Source: CAYNQN01 sp964530525
GTDB lineage: Bacteria; Actinomycetota; Acidimicrobiia; Acidimicrobiales; Acidimicrobilacustridaceae
Direction of reading: 5' to 3'
Assembly (NCBI GenBank): GCA_964530525.1
Contig: CAZHBH010000003.1
Coordinates: forward strand, 1-64,000
Length of the DNA stretch: 64,000 nucleotides
The notes under the pieces were generated by a model. The model ran no database searches, had not been told where the DNA came from, and saw only the letters and a program-made list of their open reading frames with translations. Shown one piece after another: positions 34,790 through 42,172 of this stretch. The position numbers and the translations under genes were made by a program. Every line of letters starts with the position of its first letter. Within the stretch, counting starts at the first letter, position 1.

Positions 34790-34863
34790 AGCATCCCTGG
34801 CCCTAGCCAGCCCGACCTCCACTCGTCGCGCGCAGCCGGTACGGGCCTTCTGATCCGGCAATC

Positions 34864-34892
34864 CTCCCCGTGCTCTCCCCGTAGCCTCCCCG
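34864..34892. repeat. putative arm-type sites, element 2 right end
   Basis: Three CTCCCCG heptamers at 34864, 34875 and 34886, each exactly 11 bp apart, 100 bp inside the right att repeat. Identical heptamer, orientation and period to the pair at the left end (20329, 20340). Confidence 0.55.
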
Positions 34893-34947
34893 TGAACGAG
34901 GGGAAATCGAGGTCAGAAGGGGTGAACGGCGGTTACCAGCGGCGAAG

Positions 34948-34977
34948 CTCTGACCAGGGTGTTTATCCTGGTCAGAG
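34948..34977 (-). terminator. tRNA-Arg downstream hairpin, element 2 version
   Basis: 11-bp stem CTCTGACCAGG / CCTGGTCAGAG with an 8-nt loop. It is homologous to the hairpins at 17622 and 20182 but with a diverged loop, consistent with being supplied by the element. Confidence 0.65.
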
Positions 34978-34992
34978 CCAATCTCTGCACTG

Positions 34993-35064
34993 CGCCCCCG
35001 CCAGGATTCGAACCTGGGCACACGGTTTAGGAAACCGATGCTCTATCCCCTGAGCTACGAGGGC
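34993..35064 (-). tRNA. tRNA-Arg (anticodon CCU), island integration site
   Basis: 72-nt cloverleaf. Acceptor GCCCTCG/CGGGGGC (one G-U), D-arm GCTC/GAGC, anticodon loop TTCCTAA giving CCT, T-arm CCAGG-TTCGAAT-CCTGG, discriminator G. The 3' 49 bp (34992-35040) duplicate 20224-20272. After the discriminator comes CAG, so CCA is not encoded, whereas att copies A and B do encode CCA. Confidence 0.95.
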
Positions 35065-35240
35065 GGGGCCTCGGATCTTACCCTCGAAGGCCCACGTGGC
35101 CGCAGTGGCGTGACCACGCCGGATGTCCGACCCATGCCTTGAGCGAATCCCGTGGTTGCCCGAGAGTTGGCGAACGACGCGTCTTGAAGGTCATCGTGAC
35201 CGACGGCGCAGACATCGAAGCCAGGTGTACAGCGAACTAT

Positions 35241-35301
35241 TCAACCAAGTAGTTGACAAGCCGCCAGTGGGCTCGTACGTTTAGCTCAACCAAGGAGTTG
35301 A
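35241..35301 (+). promoter_or_regulatory. arsR promoter with two operators
   Basis: A textbook sigma-70-type promoter, TTGACA (35253-35258), 17-bp spacer, TACGTT (35276-35281). TCAAC-nnnnnn-GTTGA palindromes sit at 35241-35256, overlapping -35, and at 35286-35301, between -10 and the start. The downstream copy contains the AAGGAG ribosome site. Autorepression by the ArsR-type product is inferred. Confidence 0.75.
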
Positions 35302-35309
35302 ACAAGCCT

Positions 35310-35741
35310 GTGTCCGTTCCCGACGACCAACTGTCCCGGATCTTCGCCGCCCTGGCCGATCCGACGAGGAGGGACATCGTGTCGCGCCTCGCGGTGGGTG
35401 ACGCCACGGTGGGAGAGCTCGCCAGTCCCTATGACGTGTCGCTGCAAGCGGTGTCGAAGCACATCAGGGTGCTCGCCGACGCCGGCCTGGTGAGCCAGAG
35501 CAAGGATGCCCAGAGGCGGCCGTGCCACCTGGAGGCCGAGGTCTTCGACCTGATGACCAAGTGGATCGAGCGGTACAGGCAGCAGGCCCAGGAGCGCTAC
35601 GAGCGCCTCGACGCCGTCCTCGCCGAGATGCAGGACGGCGATCTGCCAGCGTCCGAGTCCGAGTCCGAGTCCGAGTCCGAGTCCGAGTCCGAGTCCGAGT
35701 CCGAGTCCGAACACCTACGACAGCAAGGAGCCGCATCATGA
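35310..35741 (+). CDS. ArsR-family transcriptional repressor
   Basis: 143 residues from a GTG at 35310. Winged helix: DDQLSRIFAALADPTRRDIV, then VGELASPYDVSLQAVSKHIR with the recognition helix (about residues 36-55), then RPCHLEAEVFDLMTKWIERY. No ArsR metal-binding Cys set is seen, so it belongs to the SdpR-like, non-metal group often paired with AHSA1 proteins. The C-terminus carries about ten Ser-Glu dipeptides from a hexanucleotide repeat. It overlaps the next gene (ATGA). Confidence 0.92.
   Translation: MSVPDDQLSRIFAALADPTRRDIVSRLAVGDATVGELASPYDVSLQAVSKHIRVLADAGLVSQSKDAQRRPCHLEAEVFDLMTKWIERYRQQAQERYERLDAVLAEMQDGDLPASESESESESESESESESESEHLRQQGAAS
35651..35710 (+). repeat. hexanucleotide microsatellite (GTCCGA)10
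   Basis: Ten perfect tandem GTCCGA units inside arsR, encoding a Ser-Glu tail. Copy-number changes would keep frame but alter tail length. Confidence 0.97.
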
Positions 35742-36223
35742 ACCCCGCAACCCCCCGATACCAGGCATCGATCGAAACCGACCCCGACGTGCCCATCATC
35801 CACCTCACCCGCGACTTCGACGCCACGCCGGCCCAGCTAATGCGGGCTCACACCGATCCCGAGCTCTTCGCGCGCTGGGTGGGGCCCGATGGCATGACCA
35901 ACAGGATCCTCGAATGGGAAGCCGTCACGGGCGGCCGCTGGCGCTACGTCGCCGAGCACGACGGTGCCGAGTACGGCTTCCACGGCTGCTTCCACGAGGT
36001 CTCCGACGATCGGATCGTTCAGACCTTCACCTTCGACGGCCAGCCCGAGGGAGTCGCGCTGGAGACCCTGTGGTTCGAGGACCTGGGGGATGGCCGCAGC
36101 CGCCTCCACGCCCAGTCGCTGGTCGACAGCTTCGAGGCGCGCGACCAGTGGCTCGCCAGCGGCATGGAGACCGGGGTGGACCAGGGCTACGCGAAGCTCG
36201 ACGCGCTGGTTGCCGAGATCTGA
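35738..36223 (+). CDS. SRPBCC/AHSA1-family protein
   Basis: 161 residues with a START-like lipid-binding fold. HLTRDFDATPAQLMRAHTDP and RWVGPDGMTNRILEWE (about residues 22-60), then GFHGCFHEVSDDRIVQTFTF, are typical of the AHSA1 group that is cotranscribed with ArsR regulators. It may bind a hydrophobic ligand. ATG overlaps the arsR stop, and the stop overlaps the next start (TGATG). Confidence 0.9.
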   Translation: MNPATPRYQASIETDPDVPIIHLTRDFDATPAQLMRAHTDPELFARWVGPDGMTNRILEWEAVTGGRWRYVAEHDGAEYGFHGCFHEVSDDRIVQTFTFDGQPEGVALETLWFEDLGDGRSRLHAQSLVDSFEARDQWLASGMETGVDQGYAKLDALVAEI

Positions 36224-36777
36224 TGCACGACCCGGCAGACGAGCACCGCCGCGTCGCAGCGGCCTTCACCGCGACCGTCGAGGTCACCTCCGCGGCGGCG
36301 TGGGACCACCCCGCGCCGCCGGAGGGCTGGGTCGCCCGTGACGTGGTGCGCCACCTCGTCGAGTGGTTCCCGGAGCTCCTCCGGCGCTCCACGGGCATCG
36401 CGATCCCCACGGGCCCGTCGGTCGACGACGACCCCGTCGCCGCCTGGCGCGCCCACTGCGACGCCGTGCAGGCGTTGCTCGACGACCCGGAGGTCGCCGG
36501 TGCGGAGCACGACCTCCCCCACATCGGCACCATGACCCTCGGTAGGGCCATCGACACGATCTACACCAGCGACGTGTTCCTCCATCGCTGGGATCTCGCC
36601 AGGGCAACCGGCCAGGACGAGACGCTCGACCCCGACAAGTGCGCCGAGTTGTTGGAAGGCATGTTGCCCATGGACGAGGCGCTTCGTCAGAGCGGCCACT
36701 ACGGACCCCGCGTCGAGGTGCCCGACGAGGCCGACGTCCAGACCAGACTCCTGGCGTTCATCGGCCGAACGCCCTAG
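36223..36777 (+). CDS. TIGR03086-type metal-binding / maleylpyruvate-isomerase-like protein
   Basis: 184 residues of the DinB/MDMPI four-helix class. RRVAAAFTATVEVTSAAAWD and GWVARDVVRHLVEWFPELL (the His in the third helix is a metal ligand), then TSDVFLHRWDLARATGQD with the second His and Asp (about residue 115). Members may use mycothiol. It is the third gene of the arsR operon, translationally coupled. Confidence 0.8.
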   Translation: MHDPADEHRRVAAAFTATVEVTSAAAWDHPAPPEGWVARDVVRHLVEWFPELLRRSTGIAIPTGPSVDDDPVAAWRAHCDAVQALLDDPEVAGAEHDLPHIGTMTLGRAIDTIYTSDVFLHRWDLARATGQDETLDPDKCAELLEGMLPMDEALRQSGHYGPRVEVPDEADVQTRLLAFIGRTP

Positions 36778-36800
36778 GACGTCCTCCTGCACCGGGAAGG

Positions 36801-37565
36801 TCAGGTGTGGACGACCTCTGGTGGGCCGAAGCGCGCCGTCATGTGCGTCGTGGCCGTCGTCATGAGGGCTCGCTTGGGCAGGCCCAGAGAACGGAGCTCG
36901 TCGGCCACCGGGTGGCGGCTCCCCAGCTCCAACGTGGTGCCCCCCAGCGTTGCGCGCATGCCCTCGCTACGAGTGGTCCAGCGCGTCTTGCGCAGCACGC
37001 CACCTCCGCCCGGGGCATCCGTGTCGAACGAGTAGGAGGTCATCTCCATGTCGTTGGCCGGCAGCGGCACCGGCCCGCGGCGCGACTCCAGCGCCACGAT
37101 CAGCTCGCCGTCGTCGACCACCCGGCAACGGGTTCGCCCTCCAGCCCGGGAGTAGTCGATGTCGCAGATCCACTTGGGAAAGCCCCAGAGGCCCTTGCCG
37201 ACCTCGCAGGTGAAGCTCTGGTTCACGGGAAGGCGGTGGATGTACGACACCGGGGCCTTCATCGAGGGCTTGGTCCCTGGCGGAGCATCGTGGGGCTCCA
37301 CCACGAACGCCACCGCGAGCTCGTGGTAGGGGCCAAGGTCGTTGTCGGTGTACTGCACCGCTGAGATGGCGCAGATGGCCTTGCCACCGATCTGACGGGC
37401 GATCCTCAACCCGGTGGGCTCGACCAGGCGCTGAGCGGCGTCCGCGGACACGAGGAACTGCGCAGCGACCATCGAGGCGGAGCGCACCTCCACCGGGATG
37501 GTCACCTTCTCGCCGGCCACCTCGAAGAACGCGTCCTGTGTCGGTGTGATCACGTCTACTCCCAC
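36801..37565 (-). CDS. acetoacetate decarboxylase-like (ADC) family protein
   Basis: 254 residues from a GTG at 37565. ADC-fold motifs: GPYHELAVAFVVEP (about residue 82), then VSYIHRLPVNQSFTCEVGKG and LWGFPKWICDIDY with the Lys at the position of the Schiff-base lysine. Many actinobacterial members are not true decarboxylases and lie in lipid or sterol catabolic clusters. It is divergent from an enoyl-CoA hydratase across a KstR-like operator. Confidence 0.82.
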   Translation of the reverse strand: MGVDVITPTQDAFFEVAGEKVTIPVEVRSASMVAAQFLVSADAAQRLVEPTGLRIARQIGGKAICAISAVQYTDNDLGPYHELAVAFVVEPHDAPPGTKPSMKAPVSYIHRLPVNQSFTCEVGKGLWGFPKWICDIDYSRAGGRTRCRVVDDGELIVALESRRGPVPLPANDMEMTSYSFDTDAPGGGGVLRKTRWTTRSEGMRATLGGTTLELGSRHPVADELRSLGLPKRALMTTATTHMTARFGPPEVVHT

Positions 37566-37631
37566 ATGGCGAGAGTACCCCTCCAGCCTGGGTGCGGCCT
37601 TGGGGGAGGGGAAGGAGCGGGGTGGAAGCGA

Positions 37632-37649
37632 ACTAGAACGCGTTCTAGT
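37632..37649. promoter_or_regulatory. KstR-like operator between ADC-like gene and enoyl-CoA hydratase
   Basis: Perfect 18-bp palindrome ACTAGAACGCGTTCTAGT. Its core TAGAACGCGTTCTA fits the published TNNAACNNGTTNNA consensus of the sterol-catabolism repressor KstR. It sits between divergent starts, 10 bp before the ATG of the hydratase gene. Confidence 0.75.
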
Positions 37650-37658
37650 GTTCCGGCC

Positions 37659-38492
37659 ATGGCAGAGCAGAACGAGAGCAGAGAGCCGCGCTCTGGCGAA
37701 CAGGAGCCACACCTCCTGTTCGAGAGGCAGGACCACACGGCGATCGTCACCCTCAACCGTCCGGCCAAGCGCAACGCCCTGAGCAGCGAGATGCTCGTGC
37801 GGATGCACGATGCTTGGCAGGAGATCGACTCCAACCCCGACATCAGGGTGGCCGTGGTGACCGGCGCCGGTGGGAACTTCTGCTCCGGTGCCGACCTGAA
37901 GGCCATGGCGGCGGGACATCCAGACGACGAGTACACCAAGCGCTTCGCCACCGACAAGGACCTGCACTGGAAGGCGCTCCTGCGGCACTTCATCCCCGGC
38001 AAGCCCATGATCGCTGCCGTAGAGGGCTACGCCGTGGCCGGAGGCACCGAGATCCTGCAGGCCTTCGACATCCGCGTGGCAGGCGAGGGCGCCCAGTTCG
38101 GCGTCGCCGAGGTGCGCCGGGGCCTGTTCCCGCTGGGGGGCTCGACGGTGCGCCTCTCCCGCCAGATCCCCTACACGGTTGCCGCCGAGCTCCTGCTCAC
38201 CGGCAAGTTCATCCCGGCTTCCGAGGCGAAGGACGTCGGTCTGATCGGTCACGTCGTGCCCGACGGCCAGGCCCTGGCCAAGGCACTCGAGATCGCACAG
38301 CAGATCTCGGAGAACGGCCCGTTGGCGGTGCAGGCGGTGCTCAAGTCGATGCGGATGACCCGCGAGATGCCCGAGAAGATCGGCCTGGCCTACGAGCTCG
38401 AGGTGGGCGGACCGATCTTCCTCACCGAGGACGCCATGGAAGGTCCGCTGGCCTTCTCGGAGAAGCGCAAGCCCAACTACAAGGGCAAGTAG
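37659..38492 (+). CDS. enoyl-CoA hydratase/isomerase (crotonase) family
   Basis: 277 residues. Crotonase motifs: HTAIVTLNRPAKRNALSSEM, NFCSGADLKAM with the first oxyanion-hole strand (about residue 73), and AVAGGTEILQAFDIRVAGEG (about residue 118), then FGVAEVRRGLFPLGGS carrying the Glu position. Ends KRKPNYKGK. A KstR-like box just upstream suggests lipid- or sterol-responsive control. Confidence 0.92.
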   Translation: MAEQNESREPRSGEQEPHLLFERQDHTAIVTLNRPAKRNALSSEMLVRMHDAWQEIDSNPDIRVAVVTGAGGNFCSGADLKAMAAGHPDDEYTKRFATDKDLHWKALLRHFIPGKPMIAAVEGYAVAGGTEILQAFDIRVAGEGAQFGVAEVRRGLFPLGGSTVRLSRQIPYTVAAELLLTGKFIPASEAKDVGLIGHVVPDGQALAKALEIAQQISENGPLAVQAVLKSMRMTREMPEKIGLAYELEVGGPIFLTEDAMEGPLAFSEKRKPNYKGK

Positions 38493-38516
38493 CCGCCCAC
38501 GCCCCCGGTGGCCGGC

Positions 38517-38843
38517 CTAGCGGCCTGGCCGCTGGGCTCTGGGATCCTCCCCGAGCGTGCGAGCCGTCGCCTGCTCGCGTCGGCGCTGGAGCTCTTGTCG
38601 CAGCACTCGCTGCTCCTCTTGGGTTCGCGCCGCAGCCGGCTGCCGCGGTGCCGGTGCGGGCAGGCCCAGTCTCGTCCTGAGGTGCGAACCCATGGGATGG
38701 GTGAGCCTGAGCACGGCAGTCACGGCTGCCGCGCCGAGCAAGAAGAGCACGAGCCCCCCCAGCCGCGACCAGACCAGGAAGAGGAACACGCCGACCACCA
38801 GGACAGAGCCGTATGCGGCAAGGGCCTTCTGCTCGCGGGTCAC
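38517..38843 (-). CDS. small membrane protein
   Basis: 108 residues from a GTG. Two hydrophobic segments (YGSVLVVGVFLFLVW, about 11-25, and GLVLFLLGAAAVTAVL, about 30-45), then a Pro-rich, strongly charged Gln/Arg/Glu helix. No known family. It lies between the hydratase and the aldehyde dehydrogenase. Confidence 0.6.
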   Translation of the reverse strand: MTREQKALAAYGSVLVVGVFLFLVWSRLGGLVLFLLGAAAVTAVLRLTHPMGSHLRTRLGLPAPAPRQPAAARTQEEQRVLRQELQRRREQATARTLGEDPRAQRPGR

Positions 38844-38923
38844 GACGCAACGATAGGCGCTGAGACGAGGGGAGGTGGGCGTGCGAGGAGGACGTTCCGC
38901 GTCCCCCTCGCAGCCTTGAGTCG

Positions 38924-40372
38924 CTACCCGTCGTAGTCGGCGGGAAGGAGGATCGACTGGTCCTCCAGGTAGGCGGCAAGACCCTCGGGGCCCAGCTCGC
39001 GGCCCACGCCGGAGGACTTGAAACCTCCGAAGGGCGAGCCGAACTCCATGCCCAGCGCGTTAACCGCGTACGTGCCGGTGCGCACCTGCTTGGCCACCTC
39101 GATGCCGTGATCGGTGTCGGCCGTGTACACCGACCCGGACAGCCCGTAGTCGGAGTCGTTTGCGATGGCGATGGCCTCTGCCTCGTCGTCGTAGGGGATG
39201 AGGGAGAGGACTGGGCCGAAGATCTCCTCCTGCGCGATGGTCATCGAGTTGTCGACGTCGGCGAAAAGCGTCGGCTCCACGTACCAGCCCCGGTCGAAGC
39301 CGGCAGGCCTGCCGCCTCCCACCACCAAGGTGGCGCCCTCGTCGCGGCCCTTCGCGATGTAGCCCTCCACCCGGTCGCGCTGGCGCTCCGCCACGAGTGG
39401 TCCGCACTCCGTCTCGGGATCGAGGGGATCGCCCACCTTGAAGTGGGCCACCTTTTCGGCCAGGGCGTCACGGATCTCGTCGTATCGGCTGCGCGGAGCG
39501 AGGATCCTCGTCTGGGCGACGCACGCCTGACCGTTGTTCATGAGGGCGAACGGGATCAGGTTGCCCCAGGTCTCCTCGAGGTTTACGTCGTCGAGAAGGA
39601 TCGCAGCAGACTTGCCACCCAGCTCGAGGGTGACCCGCTTGAGCTGCTCGCCGCAGATGGCGCCGATCTTGCGGCCTGCGGCGGTGCTGCCGGTGAAGCC
39701 CACCTTGTCGACCCCGGGGTGGCGCACCAGGTGCTCTCCCACCTCGCGGCCGGCTGGCACGATGTTCACCACGCCGGGCGGCAGGCCCACCTCCTGGATG
39801 ACCTCGGCGAGCAGGTACGAGTCGAGAGGCGTCTCCGGGGCGGGCTTGATCACGATGGTGCTGCCCGAGGCCAGGGCAGGACCCAGCTTGAGGACGGTGA
39901 TGAACAGCGGCACGTTCCACGGGATGATCCCTGCGGCCACGCCCACCGGCGTGCGGCGAACCAGGGTCGGTCCCAGCAAGCCGGTGCGGCGCTCCTCGAA
40001 GGGGAAGTCGGGAGTGATCCCGGCGAAGAAGTCGAGGACGGCCGTAGCGGCGTACACCTGGCCCATCTGCGAGAAGGTGAACGGCGCCCCGTTCTCGTTG
40101 GTGATGAGAGTGGCGAACTCGTCCATCCTGCCCATGATCGAGGCCGAGATGGCGGCGATGACGTCTGCCCGCTCCTTGGGGCTCGTCTGCGGCCACGGGC
40201 CGTTGTCGAAGGCCTCACGGGCCGCCGCCACGGCGCGGTCCATGTCGGCCGGGGTGGACTCGGGCACCCGACCGACGATCTCCTCCGTTGCCGGGGAGAT
40301 CACGTCGAGCGTGCCGGTACCCGCCGGGTCGACCCACTCACCGCCGATGAAGAACTTGTCGTAGGCCTGCAC
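38924..40372 (-). CDS. NAD(P)-dependent aldehyde dehydrogenase
   Basis: 482 residues from a GTG. PVGVAAGIIPWNVPLF, VNIVPAGREVGEHLVRHPGV and VGFTGSTAAGRKIG give the cofactor site; the general base Glu is in VTLELGGKSAAILL (about residue 249) and the nucleophile Cys in MNNGQACVAQTRIL (about residue 283). The C-terminal FGSPFGGFKSSGVGRELG is typical. The substrate is unknown; position suggests fatty or sterol side-chain aldehydes. Confidence 0.95.
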   Translation of the reverse strand: MQAYDKFFIGGEWVDPAGTGTLDVISPATEEIVGRVPESTPADMDRAVAAAREAFDNGPWPQTSPKERADVIAAISASIMGRMDEFATLITNENGAPFTFSQMGQVYAATAVLDFFAGITPDFPFEERRTGLLGPTLVRRTPVGVAAGIIPWNVPLFITVLKLGPALASGSTIVIKPAPETPLDSYLLAEVIQEVGLPPGVVNIVPAGREVGEHLVRHPGVDKVGFTGSTAAGRKIGAICGEQLKRVTLELGGKSAAILLDDVNLEETWGNLIPFALMNNGQACVAQTRILAPRSRYDEIRDALAEKVAHFKVGDPLDPETECGPLVAERQRDRVEGYIAKGRDEGATLVVGGGRPAGFDRGWYVEPTLFADVDNSMTIAQEEIFGPVLSLIPYDDEAEAIAIANDSDYGLSGSVYTADTDHGIEVAKQVRTGTYAVNALGMEFGSPFGGFKSSGVGRELGPEGLAAYLEDQSILLPADYDG

Positions 40373-40455
40373 TTCGTGGACCCCCTAGTGGTCTGTTCGT
40401 CTCGCTTGATTCCTTGTACTTCGATCTAACGGGCCCATGGCCCGGGCCGGGAGGC

Positions 40456-42105
40456 TCAGCTGTGCCCCGCGCCCACCTCGGCGCCCGAGCTCTCGGCGAT
40501 GCCCTTGGCCCAGCGGTAGTCGGGCTTGCCGGCCGGGGAGCGGGCGATCTCGTCCACCAGGTGCAGCTGGCGCGGCACCTTGTAACCCGCGATGTGGTTC
40601 CGGCAGTGGGCGTCCAAGTCGTCCAGGCTAGGGGAAGCCCCCTGCCTCGGCTGGACGATGGCTGCGACTCGGTGGCCCCAGCGCTCGTCCGGCACGCCGA
40701 TGACGACGGCGTCGAACACGTCGGGGTGGGCCTTGAGGGCCTGCTCGACCTCTTCGGGGTAGACCTTCTCGCCCCCGGTGTTGATGCACACCGATCCCCG
40801 CCCCAGCAGCGTGATCGAACCGTCCGCCTCCACCGTGGCGAAGTCGCCCGGCATCGAGTAGCGGCGGCCGTCGGCGCCGGTGACGAAGACCTCCTTCGTC
40901 TTGGCCTCGTCCTTGTAGTAGCCGATGGGGATGTTGCCGCCCCTGGCGACCTTGCCCACGACGCCCGATCCGGGCTCCACCGGCTTCAGGTCGTCGTCGA
41001 GCACGACCGTGTCCCTCCCGGGCTGCACGGTGGGGCCGCCGCCCTTCATGGCCGTGTTGCCCTTGCCAACGGTGACGAGCCCGTTGAACCCGCTCTCGGT
41101 CGCGCCGATGGAGTCGGTGATCACGAGGTTGGGGAAGCGCTCGAGGAAGCGCTCCTTCACGACGGGCGAGAACACCGCCGCGCTGGAGCTGAGGCTGAGC
41201 ACGCACGAGAGGTCCAGCTGCTCGCCCTCGGCCTCCATCTTCTCCAGGGCCTCGATGAGGGGGCGGCCGATGGCGTCGCCGGCTATGAGCATGGAGTTCA
41301 CCCTGTGCTCGTCCACCTGGCGCCACACGTCTGCCCCGTCGAACTTGCGGATCAGCACGTTCACGTTGCCCTGGAAGAGCTGCATCATCGTGCTCACGAA
41401 GGCCGCGCCGTGCATCAGCGGCGGGATGTTCATGAAGATCAGCTGTCCCGGGGACGCAGCGGCTGCCCGCGACTGCTCCCACTCGCTCGACACGGGCTCG
41501 CGCGTGAACGGGTCGATGCCGCCCGCCAGGGCGAAGAAGATGTCCTCGCTCCTCCACATCACGCCCTTGGGCATCCCCGTGGTGCCGCCGGTGTAGATGA
41601 TGACGATGTCGTCCGCCGACCGCTCCGGGAAGTCACGCTCGGGCGAGCCCGACGCCATCGCCGCCTCGTAGTCGACGTGCTCCAGGCCCTCCTGGTCGGT
41701 GCCCAGCCCCCGGTCCATCTTCACGGCGTGGCTCAGCAGGGGGAGGGAGTCGGCGATGGGGGCGATGCGGGGCCCGTACTCCTCCTCGTACACGACCGCC
41801 TTCAGGTCGGCGTTGTCGAACAGGTAGCGCAGCTCGTCGGTGACGTAGCGGTAGTTGATGTTGATGGGAACCGCCCGCAGCTTGAAGCAGGCGATCATGG
41901 TCTCGACCCACTCGACGCTGTTGGGTCCGTAGACGCCGACGTGGTCGCCGTGGCCTATCCCGTGCTCGGCCAGGTGGTGTGCCAGGCGGTTCGAGCGCTC
42001 CTCTAGCTCGGCGAAGGTGCGCCGGTCGGAGCCGCATATGAGGGCCGTGCGGTCGGGGATCACGTCGACGACGTGCTCGAACATGTCTGCCACCTGATAC
42101 GCCAT
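40456..42105 (-). CDS. FadD-like acyl-CoA synthetase (AMP-forming)
   Basis: 549 residues from an ATG at 42105. Adenylate-forming motifs: VIIYTGGTTGMPKGVMW (P-loop, about residue 172), SIGATESGFNG, GDFATVEADGSITLLGRGSVC, NTGGEKVYPEEVEQAL, and the C-terminal catalytic Lys in RSPAGKPDYRW. The N-terminus (VADMFEHVVDVIPDRTALIC, then NINYRYVTDELRYLFDNADL) resembles the FadD19/FadD17 group active on sterol side chains. That subgroup call is by memory of sequence style. A KstR-like box lies 9 bp upstream of the start. Confidence 0.9.
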   Translation of the reverse strand: MAYQVADMFEHVVDVIPDRTALICGSDRRTFAELEERSNRLAHHLAEHGIGHGDHVGVYGPNSVEWVETMIACFKLRAVPININYRYVTDELRYLFDNADLKAVVYEEEYGPRIAPIADSLPLLSHAVKMDRGLGTDQEGLEHVDYEAAMASGSPERDFPERSADDIVIIYTGGTTGMPKGVMWRSEDIFFALAGGIDPFTREPVSSEWEQSRAAAASPGQLIFMNIPPLMHGAAFVSTMMQLFQGNVNVLIRKFDGADVWRQVDEHRVNSMLIAGDAIGRPLIEALEKMEAEGEQLDLSCVLSLSSSAAVFSPVVKERFLERFPNLVITDSIGATESGFNGLVTVGKGNTAMKGGGPTVQPGRDTVVLDDDLKPVEPGSGVVGKVARGGNIPIGYYKDEAKTKEVFVTGADGRRYSMPGDFATVEADGSITLLGRGSVCINTGGEKVYPEEVEQALKAHPDVFDAVVIGVPDERWGHRVAAIVQPRQGASPSLDDLDAHCRNHIAGYKVPRQLHLVDEIARSPAGKPDYRWAKGIAESSGAEVGAGHS

Positions 42106-42113
42106 CCGCCTAG

Positions 42114-42127
42114 TAGAACACGTTGCA
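42114..42127. promoter_or_regulatory. second KstR-like operator
   Basis: TAGAACACGTTGCA fits TNNAACNNGTTNNA exactly, though outside the core it is less symmetric than the site at 37632. It lies between the divergent acyl-CoA synthetase and esterase genes. Confidence 0.65.
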
Positions 42128-42172
42128 AACCGTCCTTCAAACGCTCGTTTGGTGGTCTGGCAGACTTGTTGC

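Larger units (their letters stand above)
20224..35040. mobile_element. element 2: integrative element / defence island in tRNA-Arg(CCU)
   Basis: Bounded by 49-bp perfect direct repeats (20224-20272 and 34992-35040), giving a unit of 14,768 bp per repeat copy. A tyrosine recombinase starts 130 bp inside the left repeat and an AlpA-like protein lies 200 bp inside the right one. Cargo: OLD-family nuclease with a PD-(D/E)XK-like partner, AbiEi-type regulator, Xre-RES pair, IS256-family insertion, SIR2 protein and unknown genes. The 21.9-25.4 kb part is visibly more A/T-rich than the chromosome. No replication or conjugation genes were seen, so it is not a complete ICE or phage. Confidence 0.85.

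Noticed and set aside
35651..35710. Frameshifting phase-variation tract
   Set aside because: The unit is 6 bp, so slippage keeps the reading frame; only tail length changes.
39107..42006. Long plus-strand open frames over the aldehyde dehydrogenase and acyl-CoA synthetase
   Set aside because: Both are GC-shadow frames opposite complete, motif-bearing genes.
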